Shown here: piece after piece, positions 1 to 8,604 of the stretch
How the letters are laid out: each line of letters opens with the position of its first letter
Numbering within the stretch: the first letter of the stretch is position 1
Source: Geminocystis herdmanii PCC 6308
Lineage (GTDB): Bacteria > Cyanobacteriota > Cyanobacteriia > Cyanobacteriales > Cyanobacteriaceae
Length of the DNA: 64,000 bases
NCBI RefSeq assembly: GCF_000332235.1
Contig: NZ_CM001775.1
Span: 737,630 to 801,629, forward strand
Direction: 5' to 3'
Program-made: the position numbers and the translations under genes
The notes under the pieces: generated by a model
Told to the model about the DNA's origin: nothing
The model's input: only the letters and a program-made list of their open reading frames with translations
Databases searched by the model: none

Positions 1-24
1 GCGTTGCGAGGCACGAAGCAATCT
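1..24. repeat. Interspersed repeat, 24-bp core
   Basis: The first 24 bases are identical to positions 39256-39279, where they lie inside a larger inverted-repeat element. A shorter relative sits at 59614-59632. The copy here is cut by the window edge, so its full extent is unknown. The rest of the stretch up to 337 holds no convincing gene; it contains short pyrimidine-rich repeats such as TTGCCTACTTGCC. Confidence 0.6.
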
Positions 25-337
25 CAAAGCTAATAGCTTAAGTCTGCTAAAGCGACTAACAAAAATTAAATTTTGTCCCGACTTTGAAAAAACCCTAATA
101 TCCTAACACCCCAACATTTTACTATACTCATCAAGGTTATAATCTGATGTTGCAAAATGTATAGTTGCCTCTTGCCTACTTGCCTTTTGCCTACCTTCAC
201 CAAACTCAAATTATGCCCTCGCCAAGTATAACTTACTTTGAAACAGCACCGAAGTAAGGGGAGAACGAACTTAACATACACAATTTTGTTATTATAAATA
301 AAAAACTCATTGAATCAGTGTAATTTTTATTATTAAT

Positions 338-1936
338 ATGAATGTTTTTGCCCACGAAAAATTATTATTTACCCCTGTACAAAAAAACTTAAATCCGATT
401 CCTTTAATTTTTGCTTTTCCTAATGAATATACAGTGGGAATAACCAGTTTAGGTTATCAATTAGTTTGGGCGAATTTTTCTTTAAGAAATGATGTGGAAG
501 TGAGTCGTTTATTTACGGATATTCATGAGAGTTTACCGAGAAATCCTGAGTTAGTGGGTTTCTCTTTTTCTTGGGAATTAGACTATGTTAATATCCTCAA
601 CTTATTAGAATTTTTAAACATTCCTATTTATAGTAAAGATAGAAACGAAAATCATCCTTTAATTTTTGGGGGAGGTTCAGTTTTTACCGCTAATCCCGAA
701 CCTTTTGCGGATTTTTTTGATATTATTTTGTTAGGAGATGGAGAGAATTTATTAGACAATTTTATTAATAGTTATCAAGAAGTTAGACAATACAATAGAC
801 AAGAAAAATTAACTCATTTAGCTAAAACAGAAGGGATTTATATACCAAGTTTATATCATATTAATTATCAAGAAAAAGATGGCAATATAGAGAGTATAAA
901 ACCGATAAATAATGATATTCCCCATAGTGTAGAAAAACAAACCTATCGAGGTAATATTTTATCTGCTTCAACGGTAGTAACGGAAAAATCCGCATGGGAA
1001 AATATTTATATGGTGGAAGTGGTGAGAAGTTGCCCTGAAATGTGTCGTTTTTGCTTGGCTAGTTACCTTACTTTACCTTTTCGTACCGCCAGTTTAGAAG
1101 ATTCTTTGATTCCTGCCATTGAAAGAGGCTTAAAAGTCACGAATCGTTTAGGATTATTAGGCGCATCCGTCACCCAACATCCCCAATTTGATACTCTCAT
1201 TGACTACCTATCTCAATCACAATTTGATGATATAAGAGTAAGTATAGCATCTGTAAGAACTAATACTGTAACAGAAAAACTAGCGGAATTTCTCAAAAAA
1301 CGAGATACTCGATCGATAACCATTGCGATCGAGAGTGGTTCTGCTAAAATTAGGCAATTAATCAATAAAAAGCTGGAAAATGAGGAAATAATCCAAGCCG
1401 GAGTCAACGCCCAAGCAGGAGGGCTAAAGGCGATCAAATTTTATGGTATGGTGGGCTTACCCCAAGAAGATTTATCGGATATTGATGCTACTATCGACAT
1501 GATGGCACAAGTCAAAAAAGTTGCGCCGAAGCTCAAAGTTACCCTCGGATGCAGTACTTTTGTACCCAAATCTCATACTCCTTTTCAATGGTTTGGGGTG
1601 AATGCCGATAGTAAAAAAAGATTGCAATATTTAGAGAAAAATCTGCGGAAAATTGGGGTTGATTTTCGCCCTGAAAGCTATAGTTGGTCTGTAATTCAGG
1701 CTTTAATTTCTAGGGGCGATCGAAGGTTAAGTAAGCTCTTAGAATTAACTCGTAATTATGGTGATAGTTTAGGAAGTTATAAACGTGCTTTTAAAGAATT
1801 GAAAGGAGAAATCCCCCCTTTAGAATACTATGTACATGATCAATGGGAGTTCGATCGAATTTTACCATGGCAACATCTCAAAACGGCATTAACTCAGGAA
1901 ACCTTAATCAAACATCTAAAGGAAATGGAGAATTAA
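338..1936 (+). CDS. B12-binding domain/radical SAM family protein
   Basis: A 532-residue protein of the family that joins an N-terminal cobalamin-binding-like domain to a radical SAM barrel. The radical SAM cluster motif is C232-x3-C236-x2-C239 in SCPEMCRFC, which binds a 4Fe-4S cluster and S-adenosylmethionine. Upstream, a glycine-rich stretch (FGGGSVFTANPEPFADFF) and LLGDGE resemble the B12 domain of this family. The substrate is not known; family members act in methyl transfer or rearrangement chemistry. The last residues (MEN and stop) are encoded by ATGGAGAATTAAG, which matches the heptamer repeat found elsewhere in the window, so the natural C-terminus may have been trimmed or replaced. 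The gene ends 10 bp from the convergent xisI. Confidence 0.85.
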   Translation: MNVFAHEKLLFTPVQKNLNPIPLIFAFPNEYTVGITSLGYQLVWANFSLRNDVEVSRLFTDIHESLPRNPELVGFSFSWELDYVNILNLLEFLNIPIYSKDRNENHPLIFGGGSVFTANPEPFADFFDIILLGDGENLLDNFINSYQEVRQYNRQEKLTHLAKTEGIYIPSLYHINYQEKDGNIESIKPINNDIPHSVEKQTYRGNILSASTVVTEKSAWENIYMVEVVRSCPEMCRFCLASYLTLPFRTASLEDSLIPAIERGLKVTNRLGLLGASVTQHPQFDTLIDYLSQSQFDDIRVSIASVRTNTVTEKLAEFLKKRDTRSITIAIESGSAKIRQLINKKLENEEIIQAGVNAQAGGLKAIKFYGMVGLPQEDLSDIDATIDMMAQVKKVAPKLKVTLGCSTFVPKSHTPFQWFGVNADSKKRLQYLEKNLRKIGVDFRPESYSWSVIQALISRGDRRLSKLLELTRNYGDSLGSYKRAFKELKGEIPPLEYYVHDQWEFDRILPWQHLKTALTQETLIKHLKEMEN

Positions 1937-1945
1937 GAAGCCGAT

Positions 1946-2287
1946 TTAATTGACTGCATATCCCGAAAATTGACGCATAAAAGGAGAATGTAAACCAATC
2001 ACAATATTCTCTTTATTAACACCTTTTTTTTGCAAATATTCAGCTAGATTAATTTCGGTATTATTTTGCTGTATCCAAATTTTATCACCTTTAATATCTA
2101 TGTGAATAATAGTTCCATAAATATATTGTTTTTCCTGCCAACCCACATCAACTAAAAGATAATGATTATTTTCAATGTCAAAAATAAGTTGAGACTCAAT
2201 TTGATTATTATTTCCAAAGCTATCACGAGTATAAATTTCTTTTAATAAATCTTGAACAATTTGCTTATATTTTTTTAAATCAACCAT
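1946..2287 (-). CDS. xisI: XisI-family protein
   Basis: A 113-residue protein matching the length and sequence pattern of XisI, first described as a controlling factor for fdxN-element excision in heterocystous cyanobacteria. Recognisable parts are the opening MVDLKKYKQIVQDLL, the core LLVDVGWQEKQYIYGTIIHI and the closing VIGLHSPFMRQFSGYAV. It starts inside the end of xisH (13-nt overlap), so the two are translated together. XisHI pairs are scattered widely in cyanobacteria that make no heterocysts, so a role in developmental excision is unlikely here. The close pairing with a nuclease-like XisH next to a restriction enzyme suggests a partner or antidote role, which is inference. Confidence 0.88.
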   Translation of the reverse strand: MVDLKKYKQIVQDLLKEIYTRDSFGNNNQIESQLIFDIENNHYLLVDVGWQEKQYIYGTIIHIDIKGDKIWIQQNNTEINLAEYLQKKGVNKENIVIGLHSPFMRQFSGYAVN

Positions 2288-2691
2288 TGTAAAATTACCT
2301 CACTTTCAGGCTCATAAATAATGAGTGGAATTTGATATTTTTGAATCACAGATTGTGCTAATAGAGATTGAAAAAATGTATTATAAATCTCTTGGGGAAT
2401 AGCTAAATAAAGAATACGATTAGGCTCTTTATTTTCTAAGGCTATCTGATAATTGATAAATTGTCCAATAGCAACATGAAAGTTAAATAAGACAGAATCA
2501 CCGATAAAAGTTTTAATTTCTACGGCAATTTTTTCTTCTCCTTTATCCGCAGTTAATATTTTTTCAGCACCTAAGTCAATATAGATACGAGTATCCCCAA
2601 ATTTTAAACTAAGTGGATCATTTGTAATTGTCCAACCTTCTTTTTTTAGCCCTTGACTAACGGCATCATGAAAAATATCTTTAGCTGTCAT
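2275..2691 (-). CDS. xisH: XisH-family protein, nuclease-like
   Basis: A 138-residue protein of the XisH family. The reading frame extends 10 codons further upstream, but the ATG at 2691 (MTAKDIFHDAV) matches the conserved family start and length. The central part shows a PD-(D/E)XK-like pattern: a conserved D in IYIDLGAEKI followed by VEIK in KIAVEIKTF. XisH is annotated as a fdxN excision controlling factor, and the fold suggests an endonuclease. It overlaps xisI by 13 nt and is divergent from the type IIG restriction enzyme gene at 2909. A defence or toxin-antitoxin role is inference from context. Confidence 0.87.
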   Translation of the reverse strand: MTAKDIFHDAVSQGLKKEGWTITNDPLSLKFGDTRIYIDLGAEKILTADKGEEKIAVEIKTFIGDSVLFNFHVAIGQFINYQIALENKEPNRILYLAIPQEIYNTFFQSLLAQSVIQKYQIPLIIYEPESEVILQWLI

Positions 2692-2800
2692 ATCACTAAT
2701 CTCCTCAACCAATAGATACAAAACTAGGTTGATATATAATAATATATGATCGATCGAAAATGTATATTAAACAAGCCTTAAACTTTGCCTTCAGTATTGT

Positions 2801-2828
2801 AGGTTGGGTTAGCGTCAGCGTAACCCAA
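2801..2828. repeat. Short hairpin repeat (TTGGGTTA arms)
   Basis: The arms TTGGGTTA (2804-2811) and TAACCCAA (2821-2828) are perfect inverted copies around GCGTCAGCG. It lies between two divergent genes and has no T-run, so it is not a transcription terminator for either. The type is a common interspersed palindrome in cyanobacteria. Confidence 0.5.
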
Positions 2829-2908
2829 AAATAATTTTAGATAATTAAACAAACTTGATATAAGTTTATTTTGTCATAACTACTGTAGAAAAGCCTTAAT
2901 TTTTAACA

Positions 2909-5900
2909 ATGTCTAATAATATTAAACAAGCCTTAAACTCCGCCTTTAGAAAAATCCCTATTGCGAGGGAAGATATTGATCAATTTAAGTACAATTTGGA
3001 GAATTTGCTCACTATTACTAAGAGCAAAATTCACGAATCAGAAGAATATCATAAAAATAATTTACGAGATTTTTTTAATCGAACTTATTATCAAAACCAT
3101 CATTATCTTAACACTCAAAATCGAAATGATTTAGTTATTCATAACGGTAATAAAGACAGTCAAATTGGGGTAATTATCGAGACGAAAAAGCCAGAAAATA
3201 AAAGCGAAATGGTTAGTCTTGATAAACTTAATGTTAAATCTTTACAGCAGGTACTTTTTTATTATTTACAAGCCCGAATTAATGATAATAACATCAACTT
3301 AAAACATTTAATCGTTACTGATATTTATAACTGGTTTATCTTTGATGCTAATTTATTTGAAAGATTATTTTATCACCATAAACCTTTAATTAAAGAATTT
3401 AACAACTTTCAAGAAGGCAGATTAACCAGTAAAAAACAAGAGCTTTTTTATCAAGAAATTGCAAGTAAATATATCACAGAAAAAGAGCAGGAATTAAGAG
3501 AAAATTGTACTTATTTTAATCTCCATGACTATGAGAATGTATCGGAGGATAAGCTGTTAATTCCTCTTTATAAAATTTTATCTCCTCAGCATTTATTAAA
3601 ATTACCTTTTGCTAACGATAGCAACAGCTTAAATCAAGATTTTTATAGCGAATTATTACATATAATTGGTTTAACAGAAGTCAAGGAAAAAAGTAAAAAA
3701 TTAATTCAACGCCCTTCCTCCGAAAATCGTCATCAAGGCTCATTATTAGAAAATGTTATCTATCATTTAGATACTTATAGTAAACTCAATAATTTATCTA
3801 ACCTTGAGGAATTGGGGGAGAATTATCAGGAACAATTATTTAAGGTTGCTTTAGAATTAGTGATTACTTGGGTTAACCGTATTTTGTTTTTAAAACTATT
3901 GGAAGCTCAACTAATTAACTATAACAATGGCGATAAAAACTATAGTTTTCTTAACAAGGAAAAGATTACTAATTTTAATGATTTGGATACTTTATTCTTT
4001 CAAGTGTTAGCAAAAAAACTTGAGGAGAGAAACAGCAATATTCAAGCTAAATATCATTATGTACCTTATCTCAATAGTGGTTTATTTGAAACAACAGAAT
4101 TAGAAGATAAAACTCTTTTTATTGCTAACTTAAACAATGATTATCAACTATCTTTATTTAAGCATACGGTGTTAAAAGATAATCAAGGAAGAAGAAAAAC
4201 AGGAGAGTTAAATACTTTAACTTATTTATTCGAGTTTTTATCGGCTTATAATTTCAGTAGTGAGGGTAAAGAGGAAATTCAAGAGGAAAGAAAAAGTTTA
4301 ATTAATGCTTCGGTTTTGGGGTTAATTTTTGAGAAGATTAACGGTTATCAAGATGGCTCATTTTTTACGCCCGGTTTTATTACTATGTATATGTGTCGGG
4401 AAACTATAACTAAGGCAATTATTACTAAATTTAATCAGGTTAAAGGGTGGCGTTGTGAAAATATTGAGGAGTTAAAAGAGTTAATAGAATATCAAAAGCC
4501 AGAGGCAAGAAATGAAGCTAATTCTATCATTAATAGTATCACTATTTGCGATCCTGCGGTGGGTTCTGGTCATTTTTTAGTGTCGGCTTTAAATGAAATT
4601 ATTGCTTTAAAAAGTAGCTTAAATATTTGGCAGGATAGGGAAGGAAAACGTATTAAGGAATATTCGATCGAGCTAGAAAATGATGAGTTAATTATTAAGG
4701 ATGAAGATGGAGAATTGTATAATTATAAGCCCGAATTTGCTAATAGTCAACGCATCCAAGAAAGTTTATTTCATGAGAAGAAAACTATCATTGAAAATTG
4801 CTTATTTGGGGTGGATATTAATATTAATTCTGTCAAAATTTGTCGGTTAAGGTTATGGATTGAGTTGCTAAAAAATGCCTATTATCGTCAAAATGATCCC
4901 CCTAAATCCCCCTTAAAAAAGGGGACTTTCAATGACAATATTCCCCCCTTAGAAAAAGGAACTTTCAATAACACTACTCCCCCCTTAAAAAAGGAAACTT
5001 TAAATGACACTACTCCCCCCTTATCAAGGGGGGCTGGGGGGGATCAAAATTCCTCGATTACCCTCACCCCCAACCCCTCTCCCACAGGGCGAGGGGAGAA
5101 TAAAACTCTTGAAACTTTACCAAATATTGATATAAATATTAAGTGTGGAAATTCTTTAATTAGTCGTTTTGATTTGAAATCTGATTTAAAATTAGCACTG
5201 AAAAAACATCATTTAACTATTAAAGATTATCAACAGGCAATCAAAACTTATCATAATCCTAAAAACAGGGAAGAAAAGCAGGAAGTTATCAGGTTAATTA
5301 AGCAAATAAAAGATAATTTTACTACGGTAATGACGGGAAATGATCCGTTACAACAGGAGTTAAGGAAAAAGGAAAATGAGTTATATAATCTACAAAATCA
5401 ACTGTCTTTATTACCAGAATCTGCTAAGGAGAAAAAAGCCCGTGAAAAGCAGGAAAAAGACTTAGAAAAACAAGTTAATTTATTAACTCAAGAAATAGGA
5501 GATAAGCAAAATAATGTTATCTATCGTCATGGTTTTGAGTGGCGTTTTGAGTTTCCCGAAGTGTTAAATAAAAATGGTGATTTTATCGGTTTTGATATGA
5601 TTATCGGGAATCCGCCTTATGGAGTTAAATTAAATCAAAATCAACAAGCTATACTCAACGAAATTTATAGTTATGGCACAACAGAAACAGCGATTTTATT
5701 TATCAAAAAAGGTTATGATATTTTGAATCAATGGGGGATTCAATCTTATATTATTCCTAAGTCTTTTACTTTTGCCTCTAACTATCAAAACATTAGAGAA
5801 GATACCATTAAAGATTTAACAAAAATTGTGGATTGTGGTAAAGTTTGGCAAGATGTAAAGTTAGAAGTTTGTATTTTTCAACTTAATAAAAATAAGGCTA

Positions 5901-6676
5901 ATAATAGCTATGACTCTTTAAAACGTTTTGGAGAAAATATCGAATATTTAACTACTTTAGATAAAAGAATTTTTAAAAAGTTTGGTTTTATTATTAATGG
6001 TATTAATGATCAAGAAATTCAAGTGGGATTAAAAATATTAAATAACTGTCAATTTTTAAATGATATTAGCACAAATCAACGGGGTGCGATGTTGCAAAAA
6101 TTAGTTAGTGAGACAGGAGATAGTGATGTAATTGGTGGTGCAGAAGTGCAAAAATATGGCATTCAAGGCATAAAAGGCAAAATTAATCGTCATCTTGTTA
6201 ATGATAATAAGGCATTTATTAAGGCTAATTCTATTTTAGTTCAAAATATTATTGCACATATAATGAATCCGATCGATCATATCCAGATTACTGCTTCTAT
6301 TCCTGAAAATCAAGATTTAATTTTAGTGGATACTATTAATCAAATTGAATTAAAACCAGAGATTAAACCTGAATTTATCTGGGCTTTATTACATTCAAAA
6401 TTGCTTAACTGGTATGTTTATTTATTTGTCTTTGCTAAGGCTATTCGCACCATGCACTTTGATAATCAAGTAACAGCAAAAATTCCTATTCCTAAAGATA
6501 TTAATGAGAAAAAACAACAACCATTGATCAAATTAGTAACGGAAATATTAGGGGAAAAAAGAAAAAATCCTCTAGCAGATACCAGTAATTTAGAGAGAGA
6601 AATTGATGTATTAGTGTATAAAATCTATGGGTTAACGGAGGAAGAAATTAATATTGTTAGTCAGTCAGTTAATTAG
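2909..6676 (+). CDS. Type IIG restriction-modification enzyme (Eco57I-like)
   Basis: A 1255-residue fusion of endonuclease and N6-adenine DNA methyltransferase. The N-terminal part has a PD-(D/E)XK-type site: D74 and E91-T-K93 in IIETKKP. Motif I for S-adenosylmethionine is DPAVGSGHFLV near residues 548-558, and the catalytic motif IV is NPPY at 901-904. The C-terminal part should be the target recognition domain. Such single-chain enzymes both methylate and cut DNA and defend against phage. About 350 residues separate motifs I and IV, longer than usual, and roughly 70 of these (664-732) come from inserted interspersed repeats that keep the frame open. The stop codon at 6674-6676 lies in a sequence like the inverted end of a mobile element. 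The frame is intact, but whether the enzyme is active is unknown. xisH/xisI are just upstream on the other strand. Confidence 0.85.
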   Translation: MSNNIKQALNSAFRKIPIAREDIDQFKYNLENLLTITKSKIHESEEYHKNNLRDFFNRTYYQNHHYLNTQNRNDLVIHNGNKDSQIGVIIETKKPENKSEMVSLDKLNVKSLQQVLFYYLQARINDNNINLKHLIVTDIYNWFIFDANLFERLFYHHKPLIKEFNNFQEGRLTSKKQELFYQEIASKYITEKEQELRENCTYFNLHDYENVSEDKLLIPLYKILSPQHLLKLPFANDSNSLNQDFYSELLHIIGLTEVKEKSKKLIQRPSSENRHQGSLLENVIYHLDTYSKLNNLSNLEELGENYQEQLFKVALELVITWVNRILFLKLLEAQLINYNNGDKNYSFLNKEKITNFNDLDTLFFQVLAKKLEERNSNIQAKYHYVPYLNSGLFETTELEDKTLFIANLNNDYQLSLFKHTVLKDNQGRRKTGELNTLTYLFEFLSAYNFSSEGKEEIQEERKSLINASVLGLIFEKINGYQDGSFFTPGFITMYMCRETITKAIITKFNQVKGWRCENIEELKELIEYQKPEARNEANSIINSITICDPAVGSGHFLVSALNEIIALKSSLNIWQDREGKRIKEYSIELENDELIIKDEDGELYNYKPEFANSQRIQESLFHEKKTIIENCLFGVDININSVKICRLRLWIELLKNAYYRQNDPPKSPLKKGTFNDNIPPLEKGTFNNTTPPLKKETLNDTTPPLSRGAGGDQNSSITLTPNPSPTGRGENKTLETLPNIDINIKCGNSLISRFDLKSDLKLALKKHHLTIKDYQQAIKTYHNPKNREEKQEVIRLIKQIKDNFTTVMTGNDPLQQELRKKENELYNLQNQLSLLPESAKEKKAREKQEKDLEKQVNLLTQEIGDKQNNVIYRHGFEWRFEFPEVLNKNGDFIGFDMIIGNPPYGVKLNQNQQAILNEIYSYGTTETAILFIKKGYDILNQWGIQSYIIPKSFTFASNYQNIREDTIKDLTKIVDCGKVWQDVKLEVCIFQLNKNKANNSYDSLKRFGENIEYLTTLDKRIFKKFGFIINGINDQEIQVGLKILNNCQFLNDISTNQRGAMLQKLVSETGDSDVIGGAEVQKYGIQGIKGKINRHLVNDNKAFIKANSILVQNIIAHIMNPIDHIQITASIPENQDLILVDTINQIELKPEIKPEFIWALLHSKLLNWYVYLFVFAKAIRTMHFDNQVTAKIPIPKDINEKKQQPLIKLVTEILGEKRKNPLADTSNLEREIDVLVYKIYGLTEEEINIVSQSVN
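4897..5100. repeat. Interspersed repeats inserted in frame in the restriction gene
   Basis: Three units of about 36 bp, each opening with CCCCCTTA and ending with a variant of ACTTTCAATGACA, are followed by a copy of the core CCCCCCTTATCAAGGGGGG and then a second G-rich repeat. They encode the low-complexity stretch with PPLKKGTFNDNI, PPLEKGTFNNTT and PPLKKETLNDTT, then TLTPNPSPTGRGE. The CCCCCTT...AAGGGGGG core followed by GGGGGGATCA also occurs in the 104-bp elements at 10337 and 50371. TPNPSPTGRGE-type peptides recur in unrelated cyanobacterial proteins, which marks them as repeat-derived. Confidence 0.8.
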
Positions 6677-6691
6677 GGGTTGCAGAGAAAG
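6674..6691. repeat. Solo end of an interspersed element (TAGGGGTTGC)
   Basis: TAGGGGTTGCAGAGAAAG resembles the ends of the 262-bp element at 59332-59593 and the sites at 24065 and 54873. It contains the stop codon of the restriction enzyme. The following 120 bp to 6812 hold only short repeats such as GAAGGTAGGCAAAAAGCAACAGGCAAG. Confidence 0.4.
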
Positions 6692-6812
6692 TATTTTGAT
6701 GAAGGTAGGCAAAAAGCAACAGGCAAGATGCTTGTTTTACGGTGGGAAAATTATTATTATTTAAAGATGTCTATTGAACTTTTTTAATTCATTCTCCATT
6801 CTCCATTCATCC

Positions 6813-7313
6813 TCAATCTTTTTTGCGAGAAAAGAATAAAGCTGTACCTACAAAACCCCATACTCCTGTAGTTGCCATCATCAATTTTTGCGTCATTGTC
6901 AAGGTAGCATTTAAAGGTTGTGGTGGGGTCGATCGAGATGTTATGATTTCTGGAGTCTTAGAATTATCCGCTTCCGTAGCTGGAGATTCTATAGGAATAT
7001 TGATTACAGTACCATGTCCGGCACTTCTCACTTTGACACTCCAATTACCTTGTTGAGAAAAATCGGGAGAAAATATTAATTTTCCGTTTTCATCAGTGTT
7101 AGAAGTTAACCAAGCCTCCGTTGGGTTACTGGGGGAGTAGATAACTACTTGGGCATTTTTCATGGGTGTGCCATTATCAAATTTAGCCTCAATTTCGATC
7201 GATTCTTTTGTCTGATAATTAATTACACTACCATGAGCTAATACTTTATCGGTAGCCACTGCGAAAAAAATCATTAAGCCGAAACTTATCTTTGACAATG
7301 TTTTAGATACCAT
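6813..7313 (-). CDS. Secreted membrane-anchored protein with carboxypeptidase-regulatory-like domain
   Basis: A 166-residue protein with a signal peptide (residues 1-26, ending VLAHG). The middle holds one beta-sandwich domain of the kind found in carboxypeptidase-regulatory-like and DUF4198-type proteins (GTPMKNAQVVIYSP, TDENGKLIFSPDF, GNWSVKVRSAGHG). A proline/serine linker leads to a C-terminal membrane segment (about 145-161) and a short basic tail. If the signal is cut after VLA, the mature protein starts with His-Gly, as in some copper- and nickel-binding periplasmic proteins; metal binding is inference. It is transcribed divergently from cp12. I do not recognise a named gene. Confidence 0.65.
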   Translation of the reverse strand: MVSKTLSKISFGLMIFFAVATDKVLAHGSVINYQTKESIEIEAKFDNGTPMKNAQVVIYSPSNPTEAWLTSNTDENGKLIFSPDFSQQGNWSVKVRSAGHGTVINIPIESPATEADNSKTPEIITSRSTPPQPLNATLTMTQKLMMATTGVWGFVGTALFFSRKKD

Positions 7314-7625
7314 TTCTCATTTTCTCCTAGAGATTCTTTATCTCATTCAATATTCGATCGACTCGATCGAACATCTAATTTATACTGTGATGAGGATAAA
7401 AAATTTTTGCATAACTTTTAGTCCTTATTTCATAGTTAAACAAAGTCTATTTTTTTTCAATGCCTCTCTAGGGTATATCTAAATTCTCGATCGAGGATAT
7501 TTTTTCTTTGAACTCAGGTTAAGATATAATTTTGTAGATAGCAATGGGGTATATCCCGATAACGAATAATAAAATTCTGTTATAAGCTATAGACAGATAA
7601 CAAAAAAGTAAAGGATTCTACAACT
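7314..7625. promoter_or_regulatory. Divergent promoter region upstream of cp12
   Basis: This 312-bp gene-free stretch separates the secreted protein gene from cp12 and must hold both promoters. It has a CGATCG-rich part at 7356-7371, and the phrase GGGTATAT occurs twice (near 7470 and 7545), the second as GGGGTATATCCC. A regulator-binding role for the repeated phrase is possible but not shown. TATAAT-like runs are near 7525 and 7580. Confidence 0.35.
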
Positions 7626-7850
7626 ATGAGTAACATACAAGAGAAAATTCAAGAAGAAATCAAAGAAGCTAGGGAGGTTTGTGACATCAACGGCAAAGGC
7701 TCACCTGAATGTGCGGCGGCTTGGGATGCAGTGGAAGAATTACAAGCGGAAGCATCTCACCAAAAAGAAAATGAGCATCCTAAAACTTCTTTAGAGCAAT
7801 ATTGTGATGATAACCCCGATGCGGCAGAATGTCGCCTTTACGAAGACTAA
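7626..7850 (+). CDS. cp12: Calvin cycle protein CP12
   Basis: A 74-residue, highly acidic, largely disordered protein. CP12 bridges glyceraldehyde-3-phosphate dehydrogenase and phosphoribulokinase into an inactive complex under oxidising (dark) conditions. Both redox cysteine pairs are present: C19 and C29 near the N-terminus and C60 and C69 near the C-terminus. The conserved core AWDAVEELQAE is at 32-42. The C-terminal pair lies in the GAPDH-binding tail EQYCDDNPDAAECRLYED (residues 57-74). Length and motifs match canonical cyanobacterial CP12. It is a single gene with its own intrinsic terminator. Confidence 0.97.
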   Translation: MSNIQEKIQEEIKEAREVCDINGKGSPECAAAWDAVEELQAEASHQKENEHPKTSLEQYCDDNPDAAECRLYED

Positions 7851-7870
7851 TTTTCGGGCAATTTTTAGGT

Positions 7871-7907
7871 TATAGGGTGGGTTTTTCCCACCTATTTTTA
7901 TTTTTAT
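7871..7907 (+). terminator. Intrinsic terminator of cp12
   Basis: GGTGGG and CCCACC pair around a TTTTT loop, extended by ATAG/CTAT with one bulged base, and the stem is followed by ATTTTTATTTTTAT. It starts 20 bp after the cp12 stop codon. This is the clearest rho-independent terminator in the window. Confidence 0.75.
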
Positions 7908-7921
7908 CTTTATTTTGATTT

Positions 7922-8515
7922 ATGGAAGAAACGTTATTAAAAGCTCTAGTTTGGACTAATTATAAGTTATTCGTCTTTTTATGCCTAATTGTGCCGTTAA
8001 TTATCTCTATATGGGCTTTAAAGGCTCAAATTCAATCTATTCAGCGTTTATTACTGATTTTCTGGCGAGTTGCTAGTTTAATGGCAATCGGTATTTATTT
8101 ATTAATTCCTGTGTGGCAAATTGGTTATATTGCTTGGTTTTTAGGACATATTTTTGTGGTAATTAGTCTTTGGTTTTGGGTGGATATTAATGACGAAATT
8201 CGAGATTTACCAAAATCCCCTTTACGGCTAACCCTAAGAAGTTGGCGCTGGGCGATGACTTTTTATGGTACTATCAGCTCGATCGCTTTTATACCTTTTT
8301 TACGGTGTACCTTTTCCCCTGATGCTAAAGTAGAAAAACTTTGTCGAGTGTGGCTTGAAGCTCCTTGGGAATATAAAAGTATTTTTCATGCTAACTCCAC
8401 CCCCGGATTTTTAGGGTTTTTAGGTATGGCAGGTTTAGTTATGTATTTCATTTATCTCTTTTATTTCTTAACCTTTAGACTTATTAAACAAGGTAGAATA
8501 GCTCTTGAGCAATAA
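7922..8515 (+). CDS. DUF3177 family membrane protein
   Basis: A 197-residue integral membrane protein that matches the cyanobacterial DUF3177 family in length and in phrases such as WFWVDINDEIRDLPKSPLR and PWEYKSIFHANSTPGFLG. Hydrophobic segments lie near residues 14-33, 46-65, 68-88, 112-128 and 162-186. No catalytic motif is visible and the function of the family is unknown. The stop codon is followed within a few bases by a heptamer repeat array. Confidence 0.75.
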   Translation: MEETLLKALVWTNYKLFVFLCLIVPLIISIWALKAQIQSIQRLLLIFWRVASLMAIGIYLLIPVWQIGYIAWFLGHIFVVISLWFWVDINDEIRDLPKSPLRLTLRSWRWAMTFYGTISSIAFIPFLRCTFSPDAKVEKLCRVWLEAPWEYKSIFHANSTPGFLGFLGMAGLVMYFIYLFYFLTFRLIKQGRIALEQ

Positions 8516-8587
8516 TGGAGAATTAAGAATTAAGAATTAAGAATTAAGAATTAAGAATTAAGAATTAAGAATTAAGAATTAAGAAAA
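8516..8587. repeat. Heptamer tandem array (AATTAAG), about nine units
   Basis: Roughly nine near-perfect copies of AATTAAG begin directly after the stop codon of the upstream gene. This fits the short tandemly repeated repetitive (STRR) heptamers known from cyanobacteria. Similar arrays occur at 25341, 37061, 42452 and 63549. Confidence 0.9.
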
Positions 8588-8604
8588 CCTAATTTATCAG
8601 TCCA

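Noticed and set aside
66-281. 71-codon frame on the minus strand
   Set aside because: It lies in repeat-rich DNA (TTGCCTACTTGCC), has Arg/Gln runs caused by the repeat, and shows no protein-like pattern.
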